A stretch of DNA of 64,000 bases from Algoriphagus chordae (GCF_003254055.1 NZ_QKZT01000013.1:89599-153598); one strand, 5' to 3'. Counted from the stretch's first letter, positions 1 to 10,041 are shown. The notes: generated by a model from the letters alone, not told the origin. Made by a program: numbers and translations.

Positions 1-40
1 AGTAGATACCGTCAAGGAAATTTAATTCCTGCCCTAGGAT

Positions 41-3000
41 TTAGGCAGGCGTTTCACTTTTCCCAAATTTGAATCCTGAGAATCCACGAATCAATATGGC
101 ATATAAACTTCCCAGTAGACCTAGCGTTCCGGTGAGGTAGGCATAAATCTCGTTTAAAAATGATTTGTCAAAAATGCTGATCAAGGCAAAACATATCAGT
201 ACAAAACTCACCGCAGAAACTTGGATCATCTTGGAGTTTCCATTTTTACTCTCAAAATCCTGGAAGCTTTTGATCTCCTGCTTACTCACATGCGTCAAGA
301 TATAAGTCTGGAATAATCTACTGAAAAACTCATATTTCTGCCATTCCAGGGTGTTATCTACTTCCTCGTCCTTAGTTGGATTGATAGCTGGGCTTGTGTC
401 TTCCAGTTCATTGCTGGCTTTTGCCTTGATGAGGATACCTTTTCGAATCAGTTCATTGATGGCTTTTTTGCGTGATTTATTGAGAAAGCGTTCCATTGAA
501 AAGGAGTAACAGACAAGTTTTTCCTGGAAATTCAACTCAGACCAGATGTCTGCGAATTGGGCAATTCCCAGTTGCATTTTTTCTTCATTTTCTGCTTGGT
601 GAAGCAGGACATGCTTTTTGACATTTGGCTCTGCTTTAAAACTTTGCAGGTTGATGGGAAGTATGTGGAATTCAAACTCCGTGAAGGTCTCCGAATACAT
701 CACCTGATCGTCTATTTCCTTTATTCTATTAAATAGCTCATCCCAACTCTTGCCTGAACTGATGATGATAGATTTTTTTTCATCAATAAGCCTATTCATT
801 AGAGGTACGATATCTAGTTGGTTTTTCAGACAATGAATATTCTGAACATGGACATGAGTTTTGTCTGATTCTATAAGCCCCTCCTTAGCAAGATCCGTGT
901 CCAACAGGTTAATGGTCTGGAGTTTTTCATCTTTTATTTTCTTTTGGATCATTTCCGCAGGAATACCCGTCTGTGGAGAGCATAGAAATAGTTTGGGCTT
1001 GGAGAAGTTTATTCCCTTTCTTTTCAAACTGAAAAAAGGATAGAAAATAATATTTTGGATGATGTTTACAAAAAGAATGAACAGCGCTAGCATCGTGAGC
1101 ACTACCATTAGATTATAGATGAGTCTTGAGAAACTCGGGAAATCAAGGCTCCTTTTCTCCATTGCCTTTTTGAAAACAAACTGATTTGGAGCGATGAAAT
1201 TTTTGATTTTTTGGTCAAAAGGATCTGCTATCCAGCTAAGAATTTTTCTCCTATCTAGTTCATACTGTATTTGAAATGTGTTTAGTGAATCACCTAGTGA
1301 GCCGGGATCAGTCATTTGTTGAGAGCTGGAAGCATTCCAGATGGTTTGCTCGTACATCTGAGTTTTTGATTGCAGAAAATAGCCTGGTAAAAAGCCAATG
1401 ATCAAGAACCACATGCCAAGAAACGCTGGTATTGTTATGCTTTTGTGATGTTTGGTGAAACTTGCCTTTGGCTTGATAATCAAGAACCAGATTGCAATAA
1501 TAGCACAGGCAAGCAAGGTCAGAAATAGCGCTGTTAATAGGATTTGGAAATTATATATAGCGATAAAAAGCAGGAGCACTAGGTTGATGCCTACGAGAAT
1601 AATAGTGCGCATGGAATAGCGTCGAATTTTGAATTCGGTGAAATCATCAAAAGTCAAGGAACTGATGGAAGTTGACAGGTTCACTAGTGAGATCAAAAAA
1701 CTAGAGTATATCAGTATCAGCAGCATTTCTATATGAGAGGTGTCTGCTATATAATAGGTGCCAATCAGACCGATAGCATAGAAGATATAGGCGATAATCA
1801 GATAATTAAGTCGGGGAAGGTTGTTGGCATTGGGTTCCAGCCAAGAGTAAAGAAATGCCTTGGTTCCCTGCTTATCCAGTGATCGTCTTGAATATTTTTG
1901 AATCAATAGACTCAGTAATAAGCCTAAAAAATATACTCCGAGTAGAGATATGGACTCTGCAGAACTGAGAGAAGCAAAAGCATGATTGATGTTTTCATTT
2001 ACCAAAAATAGTAACCATACATTTTCATCGAAATCAGTGGTATTTACTCTTTTAAGTATTCCCGTATAGAAATTCCCATTTAAGTATAGGGAGGTTTGGA
2101 TTTGGGCATCAGAGTTTGAATTATTTTTCATCAGAGACTCTATCTCTCCCCACTTTGCTTGATTGATTCCTTCTTGGATTTTGGCGATAGGAGAGGAGAT
2201 TTTATTACTCTTCATCAGTATTTTCCCATTCTCTTTCAGTGCCAAAAACCGGTAATTCTTGCTTAAATCTGGATTTACGTTGAATTTAAATGTGATTGCA
2301 TTGATGCCAGAGATAGTTGGTCTTAGCTTGGAAGGTGCAAAATCCTTGGAGATGACAGTCTCCAGCTGTCCGTCTGAGCGACTGTAATGTGAATTTAGAA
2401 AGGTGACTTTTTCTTTTCCTTTTTCTTTGAAAATGGTGAAATACTCTCGTTGACTCAGATCTATTGCCGAGCTGATATTCGAAAAATCCACGAGCTTTGA
2501 CTCGGTATTTGTATGCTTGAAATAGATTTTCTCTGCATAGCCATCTGCCTTAAAGGAGATTACCTCATTGAAATTGGTAGGTTCATCAGCGAGCTGCTCA
2601 TACTCAGTGAAAGATTCTAAAAAGCTTCTATATATATTTAAAGAGTTCTCTAATTCGCATTTTATCTCATTTGCCAAGCCAACTTGCTGTTTCACGGGAT
2701 CGGGTTCATTTCGAAACTGAGAAATAGAATAGCCTATAATAATAGTCAAACATACTAGAGAAATGCCCACTTGAGTCACTTTGTTTTGCGTGAGATTGTC
2801 TCCTGGAGATAGGTTCATCACACCTAGAATAGGAACCAAAGCGATCAGAATCAACAGAAAGAGTATCAACATGCTCAACTTGCCAAAATCTAAACGCATC
2901 CCTACTTTTTGGTAAGTATCTTCTGAGATCAAGCCTACGGCATAGAGCTGTTGGTTTTCCATGGCAATAGGCGATACATAGGCCCTGGACTGATTTCCAG

Positions 3001-3679
3001 AATAATTGAGTCGTATAATATCTGTGCCCGAATTGGTCACTCCTAACGTGTCTATTTCTATATCCTTAGGAAGGAATAACTTGATGCCCGTATCCTCTGG
3101 TGGATAGAGAATCGTCCCGTCATTGTAGGTGATAAAGAAGTGTTCAAATATTTTATTGGTTTCCTGCTTTCTCAAAAGCTCTGCTATCGGGATTTCCAAA
3201 TCGATAATCAGTTTGCTGTCGGAATGGATTGATTGCTTTTGGGAAATTTTGAAAGCTGCTATGAGAGAATCTAAATCGTAGTTTCTATGCAGATTATCAA
3301 TATTCACAACTAATCCGTTTTTGATCACAAGGCCATTTCTGAAGCCAAGTGAATCGTCAAATTCTGAGCTTGACCTAATTAGTCTTGGATTGGAATATTT
3401 GAAATTAAATTTGATGATATTGGCGAGTATCGCTGCTTCGGATTTGCTGCTGTCGGTATAGCTGAAAGCATGCGCAGCAGCTTCTCGCATAAAGTGAGCA
3501 TCTACTCGTGTATAATAATCTGAAAGCGCCCGGACAATATCATTTTTGGAAGCTTCTACACTTCGAGTAAGTTGGTTTTCCAGCTCCTTCTGGTTGTTGA
3601 AGGATTGCATATAGAGTGTCACCCCAATAATTAGGATTACCGGTAGTAGGACGAGCCATATTTTTACTGTTTTTGCCAT
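41..3679 (-). CDS. Large multi-pass membrane protein with two extracytoplasmic sensor-like regions
   Basis: Encodes 1212 residues; I do not recognise a named family. Visible layout: an N-terminal membrane anchor (about residues 5-25), an extracytoplasmic stretch to about 265, two membrane helices (about 268-290 and 302-322), a second extracytoplasmic stretch to about 570, then a cluster of helices (about 575-735), one more near 856-878, a cytoplasmic region of about 270 residues, and two C-terminal helices (about 1148-1200). The anchor-loop-helix arrangement repeated twice resembles Cache-type sensing modules, but no histidine kinase, GGDEF or HAMP motif is visible. The cytoplasmic part has no clear Walker motifs. 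It starts at an ATG and has no same-strand partner in the window, so its output is unknown. The gene is surely real; a sensing role is inferred only from topology. Confidence 0.8.
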   Translation of the reverse strand: MAKTVKIWLVLLPVILIIGVTLYMQSFNNQKELENQLTRSVEASKNDIVRALSDYYTRVDAHFMREAAAHAFSYTDSSKSEAAILANIIKFNFKYSNPRLIRSSSEFDDSLGFRNGLVIKNGLVVNIDNLHRNYDLDSLIAAFKISQKQSIHSDSKLIIDLEIPIAELLRKQETNKIFEHFFITYNDGTILYPPEDTGIKLFLPKDIEIDTLGVTNSGTDIIRLNYSGNQSRAYVSPIAMENQQLYAVGLISEDTYQKVGMRLDFGKLSMLILFLLILIALVPILGVMNLSPGDNLTQNKVTQVGISLVCLTIIIGYSISQFRNEPDPVKQQVGLANEIKCELENSLNIYRSFLESFTEYEQLADEPTNFNEVISFKADGYAEKIYFKHTNTESKLVDFSNISSAIDLSQREYFTIFKEKGKEKVTFLNSHYSRSDGQLETVISKDFAPSKLRPTISGINAITFKFNVNPDLSKNYRFLALKENGKILMKSNKISSPIAKIQEGINQAKWGEIESLMKNNSNSDAQIQTSLYLNGNFYTGILKRVNTTDFDENVWLLFLVNENINHAFASLSSAESISLLGVYFLGLLLSLLIQKYSRRSLDKQGTKAFLYSWLEPNANNLPRLNYLIIAYIFYAIGLIGTYYIADTSHIEMLLILIYSSFLISLVNLSTSISSLTFDDFTEFKIRRYSMRTIILVGINLVLLLFIAIYNFQILLTALFLTLLACAIIAIWFLIIKPKASFTKHHKSITIPAFLGMWFLIIGFLPGYFLQSKTQMYEQTIWNASSSQQMTDPGSLGDSLNTFQIQYELDRRKILSWIADPFDQKIKNFIAPNQFVFKKAMEKRSLDFPSFSRLIYNLMVVLTMLALFILFVNIIQNIIFYPFFSLKRKGINFSKPKLFLCSPQTGIPAEMIQKKIKDEKLQTINLLDTDLAKEGLIESDKTHVHVQNIHCLKNQLDIVPLMNRLIDEKKSIIISSGKSWDELFNRIKEIDDQVMYSETFTEFEFHILPINLQSFKAEPNVKKHVLLHQAENEEKMQLGIAQFADIWSELNFQEKLVCYSFSMERFLNKSRKKAINELIRKGILIKAKASNELEDTSPAINPTKDEEVDNTLEWQKYEFFSRLFQTYILTHVSKQEIKSFQDFESKNGNSKMIQVSAVSFVLICFALISIFDKSFLNEIYAYLTGTLGLLGSLYAILIRGFSGFKFGKSETPA

Positions 3680-3861
3680 AGGAAAAAATTTATCTTAAAA
3701 AATCTTAATCAATGTAAGTTATAATGTGCTGAAAATCAATGTTTAGTGCTAGTGACCTTTATTGTTATAGAAATTCATTAGAAAAATTGGCCTTAAATTG
3801 CTCTGAGGCATGTTTCTTGGAGACTGAAGCCTTTCACCCTAGTTTGTAAATTAATTACCCA

Positions 3862-4461
3862 ATGAAGCGCGTATTGCCCCTATTCCTTATTTTGATTACG
3901 TTTATTTCCCTTCCTTCTTTCACTTTTGCGCAAGCTAACTCTGAGGACAAAGGTTCTCTGCAATCAGGAACGATCGATAGCCAGTTTGACTACATCTATA
4001 GTGAGTCAAATGATTACCAAGAATATAAAGTCGTCAAGCGAACCAACTTGGATAAGCTGAAGTCCAATATTCTAGATTCTATGCGCACGATGAGAAAAGA
4101 GGTGGGAGATCTCAAGCTTTTGATAGTGAGTGAAAAAGACTCCATCAATACCCTTATTACCACCTTGGCTACTGCTGAAGTGGAGAAGCAAGATGCTATC
4201 GCACAAAAGGACAATTTTTCTTTTCTTGGAATGGGAATTCACAAGGCAGTTTATTCCTCTTTTATGTGGATTTTAGTAGCTGTACTTGCTGGAGCACTTG
4301 CCGTTTTCTCATTCCAATATTTCAGTAGCTTCAGGAAAATCAAAAAAGCTCAGAAAGATTTGGCTGAGGTGCAGGAAGAATTTGACAATCACCGTAAGAA
4401 TATGGTGGATCGAGAGCGCAAACTCAAGCGAGAATTGGTTGATGCGCAATTGGGCAGATAG
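3862..4461 (+). CDS. Secreted/membrane coiled-coil protein of unknown function
   Basis: Encodes 199 residues. A clear signal peptide ends near residue 23 (FTFAQ). A charged region of about 100 residues follows, with heptad-like spacing (SMRTMRKEVGDLKLLIVSEK), then one membrane helix (about 133-153) and a strongly charged C-terminal coiled coil (KKAQKDLAEVQEEFDNHRKN). The shape suggests a type I membrane protein with a periplasmic coiled coil and a cytoplasmic coiled coil. It diverges from the large membrane protein at 41-3679 across about 180 bp and converges on the next gene. No catalytic motif or family is recognised. Confidence 0.7.
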   Translation: MKRVLPLFLILITFISLPSFTFAQANSEDKGSLQSGTIDSQFDYIYSESNDYQEYKVVKRTNLDKLKSNILDSMRTMRKEVGDLKLLIVSEKDSINTLITTLATAEVEKQDAIAQKDNFSFLGMGIHKAVYSSFMWILVAVLAGALAVFSFQYFSSFRKIKKAQKDLAEVQEEFDNHRKNMVDRERKLKRELVDAQLGR

Positions 4462-4473
4462 TAGCTGTTTTCC

Positions 4474-5025
4474 TCATGTTGATAGTATGTTTTGCAAAAA
4501 TTCTTCACGCTCTTTTTTCGAAGTTTTCTTCATTTTCCAAATAAAAAAGCCACATACACAGGCTACTATTAAGCTTATTATATGCAACTGAATAAGGGTA
4601 GAAATCCCCAAGAAAATTAGTCCGTAGAAGTAAAGTGGATTAAGAAACATTTTTTTTGTCTCTTTTTGGTCAATGTAATTTTGATCAGTGGAATGATTAA
4701 TAACGCCAAAGTAGGAGCCCTGGCTTTTACCTTCCCGAATGTACCAGTAAACTGTTACGTTATTCCCTTTCCTACAGGCGAGATTGAAATCTTGAAGTTG
4801 AAAAGAACGTTCTTTTCCCTCAGAATTTATTAAAAATAGCTGATCATGAATTACAGTCTGCGATGTGATACTGACTGGAGCCGAATACCCGGACCCTTGG
4901 TAGGTAGACCCTCCTCCGCCACCTCCAGAGACACGTGTTTCTAAATTTTTTCCTGACTCAGCTACCTCTCCTGAAAATTGATAGATATTAAAAGCTTTTT
5001 GGTAAGATGGATTAATAGTATTCAT
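4474..5025 (-). CDS. Small two-helix membrane protein with Gly-rich loop, unknown function
   Basis: Encodes 183 residues from the ATG at 5025. An in-frame TTG two codons upstream is also open, but the ATG is the better start. The N-terminal half is soluble and contains a run of six glycines (RVSGGGGGGSTYQGSGY) followed by a beta-rich segment (VIHDQLFLINSEGKERSFQL). The C-terminal third holds two hydrophobic helices joined by a short turn and a Lys/Glu-rich tail (KKTSKKEREEF). No signal peptide is present, so the soluble part is probably cytoplasmic. The gene converges on the coiled-coil gene with a 12-bp gap and no visible terminator. Family not recognised. Confidence 0.65.
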   Translation of the reverse strand: MNTINPSYQKAFNIYQFSGEVAESGKNLETRVSGGGGGGSTYQGSGYSAPVSITSQTVIHDQLFLINSEGKERSFQLQDFNLACRKGNNVTVYWYIREGKSQGSYFGVINHSTDQNYIDQKETKKMFLNPLYFYGLIFLGISTLIQLHIISLIVACVCGFFIWKMKKTSKKEREEFLQNILST

Positions 5026-5407
5026 AAGCAAATAGATATAGTTAATAAAAATATTTGACCTTAAACAGTAAGGACTAAGATCATGAATTTTAAGAAATTA
5101 AGCAATACATAGGTCAAAGTGCATGCTTTTTTTTACCCCTTTTATTTCCTTGAGAAATTAGGTGTTTGTGAGAATTCATATTCATTTATTTTAAAGAATG
5201 TATGGTTCATGCTTTGCGAAAAAAAGAGACTTAGCTATATGATAATTTATCCTGAATGTTGAATTCTTAATTGGACAAGGTGTTTTTCCAGATAATTTTT
5301 TGACATAGGTTTTAGTAGTACCTGTAGAGTATCAATCCTTTCACTTTTACAAAGAGAATCCTTGCGAAAAAACCTTAAGTTTGTCCACTTAATACGAAAA
5401 TCAACGG
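5026..5407. other. 382-bp intergenic region
   Basis: AT-rich spacer between the small membrane protein (minus strand) and the ABC exporter (plus strand), which are divergent. Apart from the promoter-like box at 5376-5383, I see no open frame of useful length, no strong hairpin and no RNA gene. Confidence 0.6.
5376..5383 (+). promoter_or_regulatory. Bacteroidota -7 box (TAAGTTTG) for the ABC exporter
   Basis: TAAGTTTG matches the Bacteroidota housekeeping consensus TAnnTTTG exactly and ends 24 bp before the ATG, implying a leader of about 20 nt. A TTG at 5362-5364 is closer than the usual -33 spacing, so only the -7 half is convincing. Confidence 0.4.
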
Positions 5408-7195
5408 ATGGCTAAGAAAAGAGGAACTGCTTTGGACGAGAGTGAGAAAAGGAAGTTGAATAAGCAGAATTTGAGTAAACTGGCAGGCATTTTTCAGTTT
5501 TTGATGCCTTATAAATCACATTTTTTTTTAGGACTAGTATTCCTAGTGTTTTCATCACTTACCCTGCTGACTTTTCCTTTCGTCGCTGGTAAGCTGATCG
5601 ATACTGCTCAGGGGACGGATTGGATCGTATCTGATATTAATTCTATTGCGCTGATGTTGGTAGGAATACTGGCAGTGCAGAGCGTATTCTCTTTTTTCAG
5701 GGTCTGGCTTTTTGCCTTGGTCTCGGAGCGATCCATGCGTGACATCCGAATGGCATTGTATTCTAGAATGGTGCGTCTGCCTATGACGTTTTTTGATAAA
5801 CGCAGAACGGGTGAATTGATCAGTAGAATTACCTCAGATGTAAGCATGCTTCAGGATACCTTTTCGGTTACGCTAGCAGAGCTTTTTCGACAGATCGTTA
5901 CGCTTGTAGCTGGTGTGATATTCTTGATGGTCAATACGCCTAAATTGACCTTATTTATGCTTGCTACATTTCCTGTCTTGGTGGTGATAGCCATGGTCTT
6001 TGGGAAATTTATCCGGAAACTTTCCAAAAGCACCCAGGATGAATTGGCTTCTGCCAATGTGATTGTGGAGGAGACGCTTCAGTCCATCAGTACTGTCAAA
6101 TCTTTTGTGGGTGAAGCTTTTGAATCTGCACGGTATGGAGCTGGCTTGAATAGAGTAGTGGGCGTAGCCTTACGAGCGGCCAAGTATAGAGGAGCATTTA
6201 TTTCATTTATCATTTTTGCCTTGTTTGGAGGCATCGTGGCAGTGATGTGGTACGGCGCGAGTTTGGTTAGTTCAGGCGAAATGAGTGTGGGAGAGCTAGT
6301 TTCCTTTGTGCTTTACACCACCTTCATAGGAGGATCGATAGCAGGGCTAGGAGATATTTATGGACAGGTACAGAAGGCTATTGGCTCTTCGGAGCGAGTA
6401 ATGGAGATTTTGGACGAAGAACCAGAGCCAGTTTTGGGTACACAGACACCTACCTTCCAAGGAAAAATATCTTTCGATCATGTTGGTTTTCATTATCCTA
6501 CACGACTAGAGATGGAAGTCTTGAAGGATCTGACCTTCCATGTCAATCCAGGTGAAAAAGTAGCTTTGGCAGGTCACTCTGGTGCCGGTAAATCTACGAT
6601 TATACAATTGCTGATGCGATTCTATGATGTGCAAAAGGGCTCCATTATGGTGGATGATCGTCAGTTGAGTGATTGGAACTTACAAAACTTGCGTTCTCAT
6701 GTAGGGATGGTGCCTCAGGAGGTCTTGCTATTCGGCGGATCCATTCGTGAGAATATAGCTTACGCTAAACCAAGTGCCTCTGAGGAGGAGATTGTATTAG
6801 CTTCTAAAAAAGCCAATGCTTGGCAGTTTATTTCTCAATTCCCTGAAGGCTTAGACACCTTAGTTGGGGAGCGAGGAGTAAAGCTTTCGGGAGGACAAAG
6901 GCAGCGAGTGGCTATAGCCCGAGCTATTTTGAAAGATCCATCTATATTGATTTTGGATGAGGCTACCTCTTCCTTGGATGCGGAATCTGAATCCTTAGTG
7001 CAAGAGGCTCTGGATGAGCTGATGAAAGGCAGAACCACCATCATTATCGCACACCGACTAGCAACCATCCGCAAGGTGGATAGAATATATGTTCTCAGTG
7101 ATGGGGAAATAGTAGAGCAAGGAACTCACCAAGACCTGCTCGATAGAGCCGATGGCTTTTATGCCAACTTGGTTCGATTACAATTTGCTGATTAG
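5408..7195 (+). CDS. MsbA-type ABC exporter, fused permease and ATPase
   Basis: Encodes 595 residues, the usual size of a half-transporter of the MsbA/ABCB type that homodimerises in the inner membrane. The permease half (about residues 30-330) has six hydrophobic segments. The ATPase half has Walker A GHSGAGKST from residue 389, the signature LSGGQRQR from residue 493, and Walker B ILILDEATSSLD followed by the H-loop histidine (IIAHRL). Nothing in the sequence identifies the cargo; lipid or hydrophobic drug export is what the family usually does. It stands alone, with its own -7 box, and converges on the next gene with a 4-bp stop overlap. Confidence 0.92.
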   Translation: MAKKRGTALDESEKRKLNKQNLSKLAGIFQFLMPYKSHFFLGLVFLVFSSLTLLTFPFVAGKLIDTAQGTDWIVSDINSIALMLVGILAVQSVFSFFRVWLFALVSERSMRDIRMALYSRMVRLPMTFFDKRRTGELISRITSDVSMLQDTFSVTLAELFRQIVTLVAGVIFLMVNTPKLTLFMLATFPVLVVIAMVFGKFIRKLSKSTQDELASANVIVEETLQSISTVKSFVGEAFESARYGAGLNRVVGVALRAAKYRGAFISFIIFALFGGIVAVMWYGASLVSSGEMSVGELVSFVLYTTFIGGSIAGLGDIYGQVQKAIGSSERVMEILDEEPEPVLGTQTPTFQGKISFDHVGFHYPTRLEMEVLKDLTFHVNPGEKVALAGHSGAGKSTIIQLLMRFYDVQKGSIMVDDRQLSDWNLQNLRSHVGMVPQEVLLFGGSIRENIAYAKPSASEEEIVLASKKANAWQFISQFPEGLDTLVGERGVKLSGGQRQRVAIARAILKDPSILILDEATSSLDAESESLVQEALDELMKGRTTIIIAHRLATIRKVDRIYVLSDGEIVEQGTHQDLLDRADGFYANLVRLQFAD

Positions 7196-7863
7196 GAGAG
7201 GTTGTGTGCCGAGATTGATTTGATCATTCCCATAAACTTTTCTAGATATAGGGTTGAATTAGGGAAAAGCTGCTGCATTTCTTTTTGATCAAGTAGTCGG
7301 ATTTCATCTAGGTACTGCTGGGCATCTTTGGGATCCCATTTTTGCAGCCTGCTCAGCTTAGTTTTGGTCAGGAAAAAGTAAAGTAAGCTGTGAGGCATGT
7401 ACTGGGCAAAGGGGAGTGCATAGTGTGCTTCCACTGGGAAAATCCTGTTTGGAGTTTGGATAAAATGCTTTTTGCCTACACGAATAATCTCGTTTGCCAT
7501 TTTTTGCTGATTCTCCCAAGTGTACAAATGCTCGATCACCGAATTTGAAAACACAAGATCAAAGCTGTTTTCTTCAAATTCCGTCATATTAGTAGCATCT
7601 CCCACCACTGATTTGATCTTAGGATGGTTGGTTTTTTCCTCACTCAGATTGAGGAGCACGATTTCAATGTTGGGGAGAGTAGGAAGGCTAGAAGTATTCC
7701 AGAAATAGGAAGCTCCGCCTACGTCCAGTACACGAATAGGATCATTTTTAGAGAAATTCTGAAAGAATAAATCCTCGAAATCTTTTTGCCTTTGGTTTCT
7801 AAACTTGGCTCCCAAAGATTCGGGATTATCGGAAGGTGAAAATAAATTCGAAATAAAACTCAT
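7192..7863 (-). CDS. Class I SAM-dependent methyltransferase
   Basis: Encodes 223 residues from the preferred ATG at 7863. The frame stays open to an ATG at 7956, which would add 31 basic residues, but the sequence MSFISNLFSPSDNPESLGAK looks like a natural N-terminus and an AAGGGCA stretch lies just upstream. The SAM-binding loop is visible (RVLDVGGASYFW), with a later acidic motif (SVVGDATN) and a core strand-turn (FDLVFSNSVIEH), as in Methyltransf_11-type enzymes. The substrate is unknown. Its stop overlaps the ABC exporter stop by 4 bp in convergent orientation, so the two are separate units. Confidence 0.82.
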   Translation of the reverse strand: MSFISNLFSPSDNPESLGAKFRNQRQKDFEDLFFQNFSKNDPIRVLDVGGASYFWNTSSLPTLPNIEIVLLNLSEEKTNHPKIKSVVGDATNMTEFEENSFDLVFSNSVIEHLYTWENQQKMANEIIRVGKKHFIQTPNRIFPVEAHYALPFAQYMPHSLLYFFLTKTKLSRLQKWDPKDAQQYLDEIRLLDQKEMQQLFPNSTLYLEKFMGMIKSISAHNLS

Positions 7864-8098
7864 GGGTTGCCCTTGAGGCGTTTCTGCTAACAAATAATTG
7901 CAAAAGTAATCAGCCTTGGTGATTCTTTTCTTAATTTTGAACTTGAAATGATTCACCTTTCGCTTCCAACTCTGCTAATTCGGTTTTAGGAGGAAAATAG
8001 GCCTGATTCTGGCTGATTAAATATTTTCAATTGTGGTTCGGATGAAATGTGAAAGTAACAAAATAGTCGCCCAAACGAGCTGATTTTTACTCGTGAAA

Positions 8099-9031
8099 AT
8101 GCCAAGTGATTTGTATAAAACCTGTAAATTTTGTGGAGGCTCGAGCCTTATTTCTTTTGAGGCGAGTGAGCGCATGTTGGGTATGGGAGGCACCTTTGAC
8201 TACTCAGAATGCAGGGATTGTAAGTCTGTTCAGTTGGACCAGATTCCCCAAAATCTCGCAGACTACTATTCCCGATCCGGGTATTATTCATTTTTGCCCT
8301 TAGTACAGTCCGGATTTGCCAGAAGAGTATTCAAGCAGATTCGCATGAACCTGCTGTTCGCGACTAATGCCAAAGCTTTTGAGCCAAGCTTTGGCTATTG
8401 GTTGAAGAAGTTGGCGCCGGGATTTCATTCCAAGATCGCTGACGTAGGATGTGGAAATGGACAATTGCTGTATGAATTGTATGCCTCGGGGTATACAGAC
8501 TTGCATGGCTTTGATCCCTTTATGGAAAAGGATCAGGTGATCAATGCTAATCTTCATCTCCGGAAGCAGCGGATAGAAGAGAGTGAAAGCACTTTTGATC
8601 TGATTATGATGCATCATGCTTTTGAGCATATGGAAAGTCCGATGGAGACACTTCAGGCCTGTTTTGATAAACTCAATCCTGGAGGTAAGTTATTAATCAG
8701 AACTCCAGTGACAGATGCTGAAATTTGGAAGGAAAAGAGAGAATTGTGGGTGCAGCTAGATGCCCCGAGACATTTGGTTATTCCTTCGGTTGTTGGATTT
8801 GAGCGACTTTCCAAAGCAATAGGTTTTGATTTGTATGAGGTGCTTTTTGATTCCAGTGCATTTCAATTTTGGGGTACAGCCTTGTACGAGCAGGGTTTCA
8901 CCTTGAGGCCGAATCTGGTGGATGAGCTTTATTCGAAGGAGGAATTAGTGTCTTTAGACGAAAAAGCCCTCCTTTATAATAAGGAGGGCATTGGAGATCA
9001 AGTTTGTTTTTTTCTGACGAAGCCGATCTAG
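8099..9031 (+). CDS. Zinc-ribbon SAM methyltransferase
   Basis: Encodes 310 residues from the ATG at 8099; a GTG two codons upstream (8093) is also open. The N-terminus carries two CxxC pairs (CKFCGG and CRDCKS) about 30 residues apart that would bind one zinc ion, followed by a SAM-binding fold (IADVGCGNGQLL, HGFDPF, FDLIMMHHAFEHME). This arrangement is known in Methyltransf_23 enzymes that modify sugars or glycan precursors, so a polysaccharide-related substrate is possible. That is inference from the family, not seen here. It is divergent from the methyltransferase at 7192-7863 and overlaps the stop of the convergent stress protein by 4 bp. Confidence 0.85.
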   Translation: MPSDLYKTCKFCGGSSLISFEASERMLGMGGTFDYSECRDCKSVQLDQIPQNLADYYSRSGYYSFLPLVQSGFARRVFKQIRMNLLFATNAKAFEPSFGYWLKKLAPGFHSKIADVGCGNGQLLYELYASGYTDLHGFDPFMEKDQVINANLHLRKQRIEESESTFDLIMMHHAFEHMESPMETLQACFDKLNPGGKLLIRTPVTDAEIWKEKRELWVQLDAPRHLVIPSVVGFERLSKAIGFDLYEVLFDSSAFQFWGTALYEQGFTLRPNLVDELYSKEELVSLDEKALLYNKEGIGDQVCFFLTKPI

Positions 9032-9942
9032 ACCTTAAATAGTGCTTCAAAGAATCCCATGGTTTCACCTTTCTTCTTGAAGATCAGCATGGGTAGAATA
9101 TTGTTAACCACCACTAATTTTTCAGCTACAGACCCAAGGAGGATGGCCGCAGATTTTGTTTTGCCTCGAGAGCCAAGTAGGATCATATCAGCTCCGATTT
9201 TCCCTGCTTCTTCGAGCAAAGCTTTGCCTTGGCCTTCGCCATCATTCAAGACAAATCGGCAGCTTAAACCTGGATGATTAAACTTATCAATAAATCGATT
9301 GAAGTCCTCTTGAGCATTCTCCTTCATGATTTCGGCAAATTCCTCAAAGGTCTTGCCTGTCTTAGAGTAGCCATGAGGCACCTGATAAAGATGGACTGGA
9401 ACAAGGTCAGCACCCAATTCTTCCGAGATTCTTTCCCCAAAATCATAGATCAAATCCGTGTGATTAGAGAAATCTGAAGGGATCATTATTTTATGAGGAA
9501 GTCCTGGAGGTCTTCTTTCTTGCAAGAGCAGCACAGAGCAAGGAGCTTTTTTGGCGACTCCTTTGGCAAGTGATCCATTTCCTTCTAGGACTTCTTTTCT
9601 TCCCATGATGATGAGATCAACGTCTTTGATTTTGGCCCAGCGAAGCAGTGTGTCCAAAGGATGAGCTCCTTCCTCTGCAAAAACTTCAATCTCCATACTT
9701 TCTGGAAAATCAAATTCTTCCAACTTTTCCTTGATTAAAGCTTCTATGGATTCATCTCCAGGAGCGAGCAATTCAGGATGGTTTTTGAGAATTTCATCCG
9801 GCACCGCAAGATTTTTGGCTACATGAACAAAGTAGCACTTATCTATTCCTAGGAACTTCAGATACACAATAGTTTTTTTGATCAGGATATCGTCCATCTC
9901 AGTCAAATCAAGACCTATCATGGCCTTATAAAAATACTTCAT
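9028..9942 (-). CDS. Tandem universal stress protein (two UspA domains)
   Basis: Encodes 304 residues with two UspA folds, roughly 1-145 and 150-290. Each has the terminal nucleotide-binding signature: DLIIMGRKEVLEGNGSLAKG in the first domain and DMILLGSRGKTKSAAILLGS in the second. The second fits the G-2x-G-9x-G(S/T) ATP-binding pattern well; the first is looser. Such tandem proteins are cytoplasmic and accumulate under stress in other bacteria; the molecular role is unsettled. No partner gene is on the same strand, so it is probably a single-gene unit. Confidence 0.9.
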   Translation of the reverse strand: MKYFYKAMIGLDLTEMDDILIKKTIVYLKFLGIDKCYFVHVAKNLAVPDEILKNHPELLAPGDESIEALIKEKLEEFDFPESMEIEVFAEEGAHPLDTLLRWAKIKDVDLIIMGRKEVLEGNGSLAKGVAKKAPCSVLLLQERRPPGLPHKIMIPSDFSNHTDLIYDFGERISEELGADLVPVHLYQVPHGYSKTGKTFEEFAEIMKENAQEDFNRFIDKFNHPGLSCRFVLNDGEGQGKALLEEAGKIGADMILLGSRGKTKSAAILLGSVAEKLVVVNNILPMLIFKKKGETMGFFEALFKV

Positions 9943-10033
9943 AGCTGTTTGGTGTTTATTCCCTTAATTTAAAGCTTTGATTGAGTTTATCGAATAGTTT
10001 TTTTGTTTTTACGCAAGGAATTCGTTTTCAAGG

Positions 10034-10041
10034 TAGTTTTG
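10034..10041 (+). promoter_or_regulatory. Possible -7 box (TAGTTTTG) upstream of 2H phosphoesterase
   Basis: TAGTTTTG fits TAnnTTTG, about 105 bp before the ATG at 10146. A TTTG at 10002-10005 is too far upstream to be a normal -33 element, so this is a weak call. Confidence 0.25.

Noticed and set aside
4286..4591. 101-residue plus-strand frame
   Set aside because: Overlaps the end of the coiled-coil gene in another frame and runs into the antisense of the next gene; lacks coding character.
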